Origin: JAJEAD01 sp965221555
GTDB lineage: Bacteria; Pseudomonadota; Gammaproteobacteria; HK1
DNA length: 64,000 nt
NCBI GenBank assembly: GCA_965221555.1
Contig: OZ244895.1
Span: 2,666,001 to 2,730,000, forward strand
Direction: 5' to 3'
A program made the translations under genes and the position numbers. The notes beneath the pieces are model-generated. The model was not told where the DNA came from. It did not search any database and saw only the letters and a program-made list of their open reading frames with translations. Below are positions 8,792 to 15,966 of the stretch, piece after piece. Numbering within the stretch: the first letter of the stretch is position 1; each line of letters starts with the position of its first letter.

Positions 8792-11700
8792 CCGCGCGCC
8801 CGATCTCCCGCCGGGTCGATGAATACGGGATGGGTGACCTCCACCGGCACGTTCTCGCCTTCGAGCGGTGAGGACGCGTAGAGGATCTCGCCCTGGTAAC
8901 GCTCCGCGTCATCGAGCAGGGCGAGCGCGATGTGCCGGCCGAGATTGGGGCTGTAGCACGTGGCGGTCACGTGTCCGAGCATGGGCACCGGCCGCGGGCG
9001 CGCGGCGTTGACGACGATCTGGGCGCCGCGCGGGATGCGCCGCCCGTCCACCGAGCGCAGGCCCACGAAGCCGTGCCGGCCCTCCTTGGTGAGACCCGGG
9101 CGTTCCAGGGATCGCTTGCCGATGAAGTCCGAGTCGGGCCGCTGGAGCCGGTCGAAGCCGAAGTCGGAAGGCACGGTGCGGCCATCGAGCTCCGAGGCGA
9201 CCACGTGTCCCTTCTCGATGCGCAACACGCCGAGCGCCTCCATGCCGTAGGGCATGATGTCCCAGGGCTTGCCCGCTTCGAGCAGGGCTTCCCATACCCG
9301 CAGGCCATGGCCCGACGGGGTGTGCACCTCGTAGGCGAGCTCTCCGGAGAAAGTCATGCGCAGGATGCGCACCGGCGCCCCCGAGATCGTCGCCTCAAGG
9401 TAGCCCATGAAGGGCAGCGCCTCATTGCCGACATCCGCCCCCTCGCACGCCGCGGCGAGGGTCCGGCGGCTGTTCGGGCCCGCGAGCGCCACCCCCGCCC
9501 ACTGGTCGGTGATCGAGGAAAGGTGCACGTGCAGCTCCGGCCACACCGTCTGCGCGTAGTACTCCAGATGCGCCATCACCGGGCCCGCGTTGCCGGTGGT
9601 GGTGGTCATGTAGTACTCGTCCTCCGCGACGCGGGTGGTGGTGCCATCGTCGAAGATGAAGCCGTCTTCGCGCAGCATGAATCCGTAGCGCAGCCGCCCG
9701 ACCTTGAGATTCTTCCAACGGTTGATGTAGACGCGCTCCAGGAACTCTCCCGCGTCGCGCCCCTGCACCGCGATCTTCCCGAGTGTGGACACATCGGTCA
9801 CGCCCACGCTGCGCCGCACCGCGAGCGCTTCGCGGTTGATGGAGTCCATGATCGACTCCCCCTGCCGGGGATAGTACTGGGGACGCAGCCACTGGCCCGC
9901 GGTAATGAAGGGAGCCCCCGCCCGCACGTGCCACTCGTGCATGGGAGTGCGGCGGATGGGTGAAAACTCGACGCCGACCTCGCGCCCCGCGATCGCTCCG
10001 AGGGTGACGGGCGCGTAGGGCGGGCGGAAGGTGGTGGTGCCTACCTCGGGGATGGATTGGCCGACCTGGGCGGCGAGGATCGCCAGTCCGTTGACGTTGC
10101 TCGTGCGGCCCTGGTCGGTGCCCATTCCAAGGGTGGTGTAGCGCTTGAGGTGCTCCACCGAGTCGTAGCCCTCGCGCGCGGCGAGCGCCACGTCATCCAC
10201 CGTGACGTCGTTCTGGAAGTCCACGAAGCGCTTGGCGCGGCGTCCCTCGGGCAAGGGCACCGTCCACAGGGGCAGCAACGGGTTTTCGCGCCACTCCCCC
10301 TTCCCCGCGGTGGGAGGCGAAGGAGAGGTGGATACCGTCCCGGCGTTCGCCGCTTCGGCGGCGGCGGCCCCGGCCTCGACCCCTTCGGCGAGGCACTGGG
10401 AGAGAGACCAGGTGCCGCGGGCGGCGCCGGCGGAGCGTTCCGCCTGACGCGACTCGCCGGGAACGAAGGCCGCGAGACCCTCGTCGTAGGCGAGCTGCCC
10501 CTGCGACTGCGAAAAGAGGTGAACGGCCGGACTGTAGCCGCCGGACATGCAGAGGAGATCGCAATCGAGACGGCCGACATCGCTCACCGCGCCGCGATCG
10601 TGGTGGTACCGGGCGATGCGGACCGCTTCGAGCGACTTCGACCCCTTCGCCTCGATCACCACATGTCCCGGGCGCGCCTCGATGCCCACTGCCTCGATCG
10701 CGCGCAGGGCATCCGGACCGGGGCCCTCGGCCCGCGCGTCGACGACCGCGCGCACCTCCACGCCTTGCCGGTGCAACGCCAATGCGGTGCGGTAGGCGTC
10801 GTCGTTGTTGGTGCAGACCACGGCGCGTTGCCCGCATCGCACCGCGTAGCGCCGTGCGTACTCGCGTACCGCGCAGGAGAGCATTACCCCCGGCAGGTCG
10901 TTGCCGCCGAACACGAGCGGGCGTTCGATCGCGCCGGTGGCGAGCACCACCTGCTTCGCCCGCACCCACCACAGGCGCTGACGGGGCTGGTGGGGGGCGG
11001 GTTGCGCAAGGTGATCGGCACAGCGCTCGTTGAGCGCGACGAGGTTCTGGTCGTAGTAGCCGAATGCGGTGGTGCGGGTCAGCACGCGTACGTTGCCGGA
11101 CTCGGACAGCTCCCGCCGCATCGACTCGACCCATTCGAGCGCGGGCATGCCCTCGATCTCGGCCTCCAGGCCCATCAGGCTGCCCCCGAGACGAGACTGT
11201 TCGTCCACGAGCATCACCCGCCCTCCCCCGTGCGCGGCCGCCTGGGCGGCGGCGAGCCCGGTGGGTCCTGCGCCCACCACCAGTACGTCGCAGTGGGCGT
11301 AACGGTGCGCGTAGGTATCGGGGTCCGGCTGTCGGGGCGCCACGCCCAGACCGGCCGCCTTGCGAATGAAGTGCTCGTAGAAGCGCCACCACGTGCCTGG
11401 CCACATGAAGGTCTTGTAGTAGAACCCGGCCGGCAACATTCGCGACGCGACGTTGTTGATGGCGCCGATGTCGAAGGCAAGGGAGGGCCAGCGGTTCTGG
11501 CTCGTGCAGGAGAGTCCGTCGAAGAGCTCGACCTGGGTCGCGCGCAGATTCGGTTCCGCGCGCGCGCCACGGCGCAGCCCGATCAGTGCGTTCGGCTCCT
11601 CCGCTCCCACGCCCACCAGCCCGCGACGGCGGTGGTACTTGAAGCTGCGCCCCACCGTGCGCACCCCGTTTGCGAGCAGGGCGGAGGCGACGCTGTCCCC

Positions 11701-11796
11701 GGCGTAGCCGGCCAGCGCACGCCCGTCGAACTCGAAGCGAAGCTCCTGGCTGCGGTCGATGAGGCCGCCCTCGCCGTGGCGCCAGGACTGATTCAT
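8788..11796 (-). CDS. soxA: Sarcosine oxidase alpha subunit
   Basis: Large subunit, 1002 residues. The N-terminal part (SQELRFEFDGRALAGYAGDSVASALLANG) is the small ferredoxin-like domain. It is followed by CDVLVVGAGPTGLAAAQAA near residue 170, an NAD-binding Rossmann motif, and CTNNDDAYRTALAL. The C-terminal 400 residues are an aminomethyltransferase (GcvT)-like, folate-binding domain (EWHVRAGAPFITAGQW, TFSGELAYEVHTPSG, GMEALGVLRIEKGH). The holoenzyme oxidises sarcosine to glycine, passing the C1 unit to tetrahydrofolate and electrons to O2. A Ser/Ala/Gly-rich stretch near residues 510-545 is an unusual low-complexity insert. It overlaps soxD by ATGA and soxG by ATGA, so the operon is tightly coupled. 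Confidence 0.96.
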   Translation of the reverse strand: MNQSWRHGEGGLIDRSQELRFEFDGRALAGYAGDSVASALLANGVRTVGRSFKYHRRRGLVGVGAEEPNALIGLRRGARAEPNLRATQVELFDGLSCTSQNRWPSLAFDIGAINNVASRMLPAGFYYKTFMWPGTWWRFYEHFIRKAAGLGVAPRQPDPDTYAHRYAHCDVLVVGAGPTGLAAAQAAAHGGGRVMLVDEQSRLGGSLMGLEAEIEGMPALEWVESMRRELSESGNVRVLTRTTAFGYYDQNLVALNERCADHLAQPAPHQPRQRLWWVRAKQVVLATGAIERPLVFGGNDLPGVMLSCAVREYARRYAVRCGQRAVVCTNNDDAYRTALALHRQGVEVRAVVDARAEGPGPDALRAIEAVGIEARPGHVVIEAKGSKSLEAVRIARYHHDRGAVSDVGRLDCDLLCMSGGYSPAVHLFSQSQGQLAYDEGLAAFVPGESRQAERSAGAARGTWSLSQCLAEGVEAGAAAAEAANAGTVSTSPSPPTAGKGEWRENPLLPLWTVPLPEGRRAKRFVDFQNDVTVDDVALAAREGYDSVEHLKRYTTLGMGTDQGRTSNVNGLAILAAQVGQSIPEVGTTTFRPPYAPVTLGAIAGREVGVEFSPIRRTPMHEWHVRAGAPFITAGQWLRPQYYPRQGESIMDSINREALAVRRSVGVTDVSTLGKIAVQGRDAGEFLERVYINRWKNLKVGRLRYGFMLREDGFIFDDGTTTRVAEDEYYMTTTTGNAGPVMAHLEYYAQTVWPELHVHLSSITDQWAGVALAGPNSRRTLAAACEGADVGNEALPFMGYLEATISGAPVRILRMTFSGELAYEVHTPSGHGLRVWEALLEAGKPWDIMPYGMEALGVLRIEKGHVVASELDGRTVPSDFGFDRLQRPDSDFIGKRSLERPGLTKEGRHGFVGLRSVDGRRIPRGAQIVVNAARPRPVPMLGHVTATCYSPNLGRHIALALLDDAERYQGEILYASSPLEGENVPVEVTHPVFIDPAGDRARG

Positions 11797-12074
11797 GCGT
11801 CGTCCTCTCCAATGTCGCCGCCGGGGGGCGCCGATCCGAGCACCTCGTGGGTCAAGGTATCGCGCTTCACCATGAACCAGCGCCGGCAACCGGTGGAGTG
11901 ATGCCACCACTCCAGATGGGGGCCGCGCGGGTTCTTTCGGAGGTAGACGTGGTCGAGCCACTCCCGAAGGGACACCGCCTGCGGATCGGCGGGCCGAACG
12001 ATCGTCGCGTCGCCGCCATAGGTGAATTCGCTCTGCGCGCGTTCCCCGCACCACGGACAATCGAGCAGCAGCAC
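11793..12074 (-). CDS. soxD: Sarcosine oxidase delta subunit
   Basis: Zinc-binding small subunit, 93 residues, from GTG at 12074 (MLLLDCPWCGERAQSEFTYGG). CPWCG plus the His pair and Cys in WWHHSTGCRRWF form the expected Zn site. The length and the WLDHVYLRKNPRGPHLEWW segment match SoxD. GAAGGAGGGA lies about 7 nt before the GTG, which supports this start. It lies 28 bp after soxB and overlaps soxA by 4 bp. Confidence 0.95.
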   Translation of the reverse strand: MLLLDCPWCGERAQSEFTYGGDATIVRPADPQAVSLREWLDHVYLRKNPRGPHLEWWHHSTGCRRWFMVKRDTLTHEVLGSAPPGGDIGEDDA

Positions 12075-12102
12075 GCCATTCCCTCCTTCGTCCCGCCGCC
12101 TC

Positions 12103-13356
12103 TCAGTGCGCGCCCGGGGTCGCGCCGGACCCCCTCTCGTCGATCAGGCGTCCAGAGTGGAAGCGATCGAGGGTGAACCGGGCGTTCAGACGGTGAGGCT
12201 CTCCCTTGGCGAGGGTGTGGGCGAATACCCAGCCCGAGCCCGGCGTCGCCTTGAAGCCCCCGTAGCACCACCCGCCGTCCATGAACAGGCCCTCCACCGG
12301 CAGCTTCCCGATGATGGGACTGCCGTCCATCGTCATGTCCATCACGCCGCCCCAGGTCCGCATGAGGCGGAGCCGACTCATGCAGGGGAACATCGTGACC
12401 GCGGCCTGCACCACGTGCTCGACGAGGGGCAGATTGCCGCGCTGGGCGTAGGAGTTGTACCCGTCGAGATCGCCCCCCATCAAGAGCTCGCCCTTGTCGG
12501 TCTGGCTGATGTACATGTGCGCCGCGCCCGAGGTCACCACGGTGTGCAGGAATGGCTTGAGCGGCTCGCTCACCATCGCCTGGAGCACGTGGGACTCGAT
12601 CGGCAGGGTGACCCCGGCCATCGCGGCGAGTCGGCTGCTGTTGCCCGCCACAACGATGCCGACCCGCTTCGCGCCGATGTAGCCCCGGGTGGTCTCCACG
12701 CCGACCACGCGGCCCCCTTCGAGGCGCATGCCGACGACCTCGCAGTTCTGGATGATGTCGACGCCGCGCGAGTCGGCGCCGCGTGCGAACCCCCACGCCA
12801 CGGCATCGTGGCGCGCGCTGCCCCCGCGGCGTTGAATGAGCCCGCCCACCACCGGGAAGCGCGCCTCGGGCGAGCAGTCGAGCTCGGGAATCATCGCCTG
12901 GATCTCTTCGCGCGTCAGAAGCTCCGCGTCGATGCCGTTCAGGCGCATCGTGTTGCCGCGGCGGGCGTTGGCATCGAGTTGCGCATCGGAATGCGCGAGG
13001 TTGAGCACCCCGCGCTGACTGAACATGACGTTGTAGTTCAGATCCTGAGAGAGCTGCTCCCAGAGCTTCAACGACCATTCGTAGAAGTGCGCGTTGGCAT
13101 CGAGCATGTAGTTCGAGCGCACGATGGTGGTGTTGCGCCCGGTGTTGCCGCCGCCGAGCCAGCCCTTCTCCAGGACCGCGACATTGGTTATGCCGTGCTC
13201 CTTGGCCAGGTAGTACGCGGTCGCAAGACCGTGGCCGCCGCCGCCCACCACCACGATATCGTACTCGCGGCGCGGCGCCGGGCTCCGCCACGCCCGCGCC
13301 CAGTGCTCGTGGTAGCTGAGCGCGTTGCGCGCGAGACTGAATATGGAGTAGCGCAC
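12103..13356 (-). CDS. soxB: Sarcosine oxidase beta subunit
   Basis: Catalytic flavin subunit, 417 residues, starting with GTG at 13356 (MRYSIFSLARNALSYHEHW) behind a G-rich ribosome site. FAD site: YDIVVVGGGGHGLATAYYLA (about 32-51), then VAVLEKGWLGGGNTGRNTTIVRSNY. His183 in GGSARHDAVAWGF aligns by context with the histidine that carries covalent FMN in heterotetrameric sarcosine oxidases. The C-terminal substrate/FAD block is MTMDGSPIIGKLPVEGLFMDGGWCYGGFKATPGSG. It is the first gene of soxBDAG. A promoter and a palindrome lie just upstream. Confidence 0.96.
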   Translation of the reverse strand: MRYSIFSLARNALSYHEHWARAWRSPAPRREYDIVVVGGGGHGLATAYYLAKEHGITNVAVLEKGWLGGGNTGRNTTIVRSNYMLDANAHFYEWSLKLWEQLSQDLNYNVMFSQRGVLNLAHSDAQLDANARRGNTMRLNGIDAELLTREEIQAMIPELDCSPEARFPVVGGLIQRRGGSARHDAVAWGFARGADSRGVDIIQNCEVVGMRLEGGRVVGVETTRGYIGAKRVGIVVAGNSSRLAAMAGVTLPIESHVLQAMVSEPLKPFLHTVVTSGAAHMYISQTDKGELLMGGDLDGYNSYAQRGNLPLVEHVVQAAVTMFPCMSRLRLMRTWGGVMDMTMDGSPIIGKLPVEGLFMDGGWCYGGFKATPGSGWVFAHTLAKGEPHRLNARFTLDRFHSGRLIDERGSGATPGAH

Positions 13357-13389
13357 GGACCCCCCGCCGCCTGGAACCGAACCGGCGGC

Positions 13390-13418
13390 AATCTAGTCGA
13401 CTAGTCTCCGGCGGGCAA
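13390..13418 (-). promoter_or_regulatory. Putative sox operon promoter with overlapping operator palindrome
   Basis: On the minus strand TTGCCC (-35, 13418-13413) and TAGATT (-10, 13395-13390) are 17 bp apart, 34 bp upstream of the soxB GTG. The spacer and -10 carry the perfect 12-bp palindrome CTAGTCGACTAG (13393-13404). Its core TAGTCGACTA fits the TNGT-N(0-3)-ACNA shape known for FadR-subfamily GntR regulators. A bound protein there would block RNA polymerase. The regulator is not encoded next to it. The hexamers are only 4/6 matches, so the promoter is plausible rather than certain. Confidence 0.45.
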
Positions 13419-13540
13419 GGCGGGCGGCGTTCGATTCGGTACTCACCCAAGTCGGCCTTCGGCATGTCCGGTTGATTACGGAGCCCGGACGCGATGATTG
13501 CCTCGCGCCTTCGCACCCCCTACCCTTGTCGTTCGGACTC

Positions 13541-13631
<91 letters not shown>

Positions 13632-13691
13632 AAAAACACAAACTAAACAATAAGTTATAGAATTCTCGCCTGAAGAGTGAAACGCCTGGAT

Positions 13692-13711
13692 AAACGCCTC
13701 CCGGCGTTTTT
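13692..13711 (+). terminator. Rho-independent terminator of tRNA-Ser
   Basis: Stem AAACGCC / GGCGTTT with loop TCCC followed by a T run (TTTTTC), 60 bp after the tRNA CCA. The sequence just before (AAACGCCTGGAT) partly repeats the left arm. Confidence 0.75.
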
Positions 13712-13751
13712 CTGAAATCGACGTGACGGGCTTGCGACGAGTGCACCGAAC

Positions 13752-14912
13752 GTGAACCTCTCGAATCCCGCCCTTTTCGACTTCATCACGCCGGAGCATC
13801 GCGATCGGGTGCTCGGGCGTTGCGGGCTGAGCCGCCGCCTGCCCCGACACGTCTACTCCGACCCCGACTTCCTCCGTCTGGAGTACGAGGGCTGGCTCGC
13901 GCGCACCTGGCTCATGGTCGGACGCGCGCACGAGATACCCGAAGCGGGCGACGCGGCGCCCGTTCCGGGACATCCCATCTTTCTCATCCGGGACGTCGAA
14001 GGCGAGATCCGCGCCTTCTACAACTCCTGCCGGCACCGTGGCCACGAGCTCGTCTCGGAACCTTGCAACCGCAGGCAGGGCATCGTCTGTCCCTACCACC
14101 ACTGGGTCTACCACACCACGGGCGAGCTGCGGACCGCCACCCACTTCGGCGGCTATCGCAAGCACGAACACCCGGACCTCGACCCGAAAGCCTTCGGTCT
14201 CAAGGCCATCCGCACCGGGGTGTGGCACAACTGGATCCTCGTCAACCTGGACGGGCGGGCGCCGCCGCTAGAGGACTTCGTCGCGCCCCTGGCGGAGTAC
14301 TACCGGGATGTCGCGTTCTCCCGCGCCCGCCACTTCTCCACCGTCTCTCGCCACCCCTTCCCCGCGAACTGGAAGACGGTCACCGAGAACAACATCGAGC
14401 CCTACCACGTGCCGATGGTCCATCCCGGCACCACGGCCGGCCACCCCTTCGATTGCCACCGCATCGTGGACGAAGGCCCGCTCGTTGGCTGCGCGGTGGA
14501 CATTGCCGGCTCGACCTTCACCAACCGCCCGCCCCCTCGGACCGCGGCTCACCTCGACGGCAGCGGCCGCTTCATCCTGCGGGTGCCCAACCTCTACATC
14601 GCCGCGCATGCTCCGGACAAGCTGGTGGACTCGCTCATCCTTCCCGACAGTGAAGATCCCATGAAGTGCTGGGTGAGCCACGCCTGCTACACCACCTCCG
14701 AGACGGACACGGACCGCGACGCGCTCGGGCGGTGGGCGGCGATCCAGGAACAGGTGATGGAGGAGGACGCCGCGGTGATGGAAGGCGTGGTGCGGGGATT
14801 TCGGGCGCCGGTGATGGACGACGGCGGGGTTATCTCGCCCGCCTGGGAAAATTGCGTAAGCGGGTTCTACCGAGAACTCCTGGGGGCGCTCGAGAACCAG
14901 GACTTCATCTGA
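13752..14912 (+). CDS. Aromatic-ring-hydroxylating/quaternary-ammonium type Rieske oxygenase, alpha subunit
   Basis: 386 residues from GTG at 13752. The Rieske [2Fe-2S] ligands are CRHRGH (about 94-99) and, 18 residues on, CPYHHW. The mononuclear iron site is in NWKTVTENNIEPYHVPMVHP: two His plus a distal acid. The residue preceding the first iron His is in the E-x-Y-H form. In carnitine oxygenase CntA and relatives acting on N-methylated substrates this Glu replaces the usual bridging Asp. Neighbours are the sarcosine oxidase operon upstream and a methyltransferase and DgcA-like demethylase downstream, so an N-demethylase role is a reasonable inference. No reductase gene is adjacent. Substrate unknown. 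Confidence 0.85.
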   Translation: MNLSNPALFDFITPEHRDRVLGRCGLSRRLPRHVYSDPDFLRLEYEGWLARTWLMVGRAHEIPEAGDAAPVPGHPIFLIRDVEGEIRAFYNSCRHRGHELVSEPCNRRQGIVCPYHHWVYHTTGELRTATHFGGYRKHEHPDLDPKAFGLKAIRTGVWHNWILVNLDGRAPPLEDFVAPLAEYYRDVAFSRARHFSTVSRHPFPANWKTVTENNIEPYHVPMVHPGTTAGHPFDCHRIVDEGPLVGCAVDIAGSTFTNRPPPRTAAHLDGSGRFILRVPNLYIAAHAPDKLVDSLILPDSEDPMKCWVSHACYTTSETDTDRDALGRWAAIQEQVMEEDAAVMEGVVRGFRAPVMDDGGVISPAWENCVSGFYRELLGALENQDFI

Positions 14913-15037
14913 GGGCCGTGCGACTCCATGCCGCCAGGTCGTGACCCCAAACGCCGGAGGGGGGAGTCCCAGAACGACTTCGAACCCGCACCGATCAAGA
15001 GACACGCGCCGCCCTGTGACTCCGGGAGGGAATCTCC

Positions 15038-15784
15038 GTGACCGCCTCCTCCGACGATTCCGGCTGGAGCGAGGACGACTCCAGACACTTCATCGACTAC
15101 GGCGCCTACTTCGTGCCCGAGCGCGAGATTCAGCTCGACACGATATGCAGCGTCATCCCGCCCGCGCCCGACGGCGCGGCCATCGTCGAGATCTGCTGCG
15201 GAGAGGGGCTGCTCTGCGAAGCCCTCGCAAGACGCTTTCCCCGGGCCGAGATCCATGCGCTCGACGGCTCACCCACCATGCTCGCCGCCGCGAAGGCCCG
15301 GCTCGAGGCGACTAGCGTGGCGCACCGGACCGCGATCATCGACATCGCCGAGACCGGTTGGCGAGCCTTCGGTGCGCCGGTCCACGCCTTCGCCTCGTCT
15401 CTCGCCATCCATCACCTGGACGCTCCCGGCAAGGCGCGACTGTTCAAGGATCTGGCCGCGGCGCTCGCACCGGGCGGCGTGATCGTGGTCTGCGATCTGG
15501 TGGAGGCGCAGCGCAACGCCGGTCTCGAGCTCTGGAAGCGGCACTGGGATGACGGAGTGCGCGAGCGCTCGCTGGCGCTCGACGGCAACGAGAAGATGCT
15601 CGACTTCTTCCGCGACGACGGCTGGAACTACTACGCGGACCCCGATGCCGATCCCGCCGACATGCCCTCCGCGCTATTCGACCAGTTGAGCTGGATGGCG
15701 GACGCCGGACTGACCGGGATCGACGTCCACTGGCTGCGCGCCGGTCACGCCATCTTCTCGGGGATGAAGCCTGGACCGGGCTAA
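15038..15784 (+). CDS. Class I SAM-dependent methyltransferase
   Basis: 248 residues from GTG at 15038 behind GGGAGGG. SAM-binding motif I is IVEICCGEGLLCEALA (about 49-64), the acidic motif II is IHALDGSPTML, and post-I ASSLAIHHLD and motif LAPGGVIVVCDLV follow. No substrate-specific domain is recognisable. It lies 125 bp after the Rieske gene on the same strand, so the two may be co-transcribed. Its TAA stop (15782-15784) is the first three bases of the left inverted repeat of the non-coding element described next, so the natural C-terminus may have been altered by that insertion (ends MKPGPG). Confidence 0.82.
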   Translation: MTASSDDSGWSEDDSRHFIDYGAYFVPEREIQLDTICSVIPPAPDGAAIVEICCGEGLLCEALARRFPRAEIHALDGSPTMLAAAKARLEATSVAHRTAIIDIAETGWRAFGAPVHAFASSLAIHHLDAPGKARLFKDLAAALAPGGVIVVCDLVEAQRNAGLELWKRHWDDGVRERSLALDGNEKMLDFFRDDGWNYYADPDADPADMPSALFDQLSWMADAGLTGIDVHWLRAGHAIFSGMKPGPG

Positions 15785-15966
15785 CCCGCAAGTTTCACCG
15801 ATTTCTCAACTCGCGGACGCCAATATGCTCGTGTCAGCGGGCCGTACTCCCTCAAGCCGCAACGACGTAGTGAAAGCTACGACTTCAGCGTCTTTCGGTC
15901 CGTGCTTCCTGCTATCACGGCATCTTGACGCCCGAAGCGGCCGAAATCGGTAAAACTTGCGGGTTA
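15782..15966. mobile_element. MITE-like element, copy 1, with terminal inverted repeats
   Basis: 185-bp non-coding element. The left end TAACCCGCAAGTTTCACCGA and the right end, read on the opposite strand, TAACCCGCAAGTTTTACCGA, form an imperfect inverted repeat of about 24 bp. Both ends finish in TA, as expected for TA-target insertions of the IS630/Tc1-mariner type (inference). A second copy of nearly the same length is at 38603-38786, with shared identical runs of 32 and 27 bp. No reading frame is inside. It lies exactly between two convergent genes: the left TAA is the stop of the methyltransferase and the right TTA is the stop of the flavin oxidoreductase on the other strand. Confidence 0.75.
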
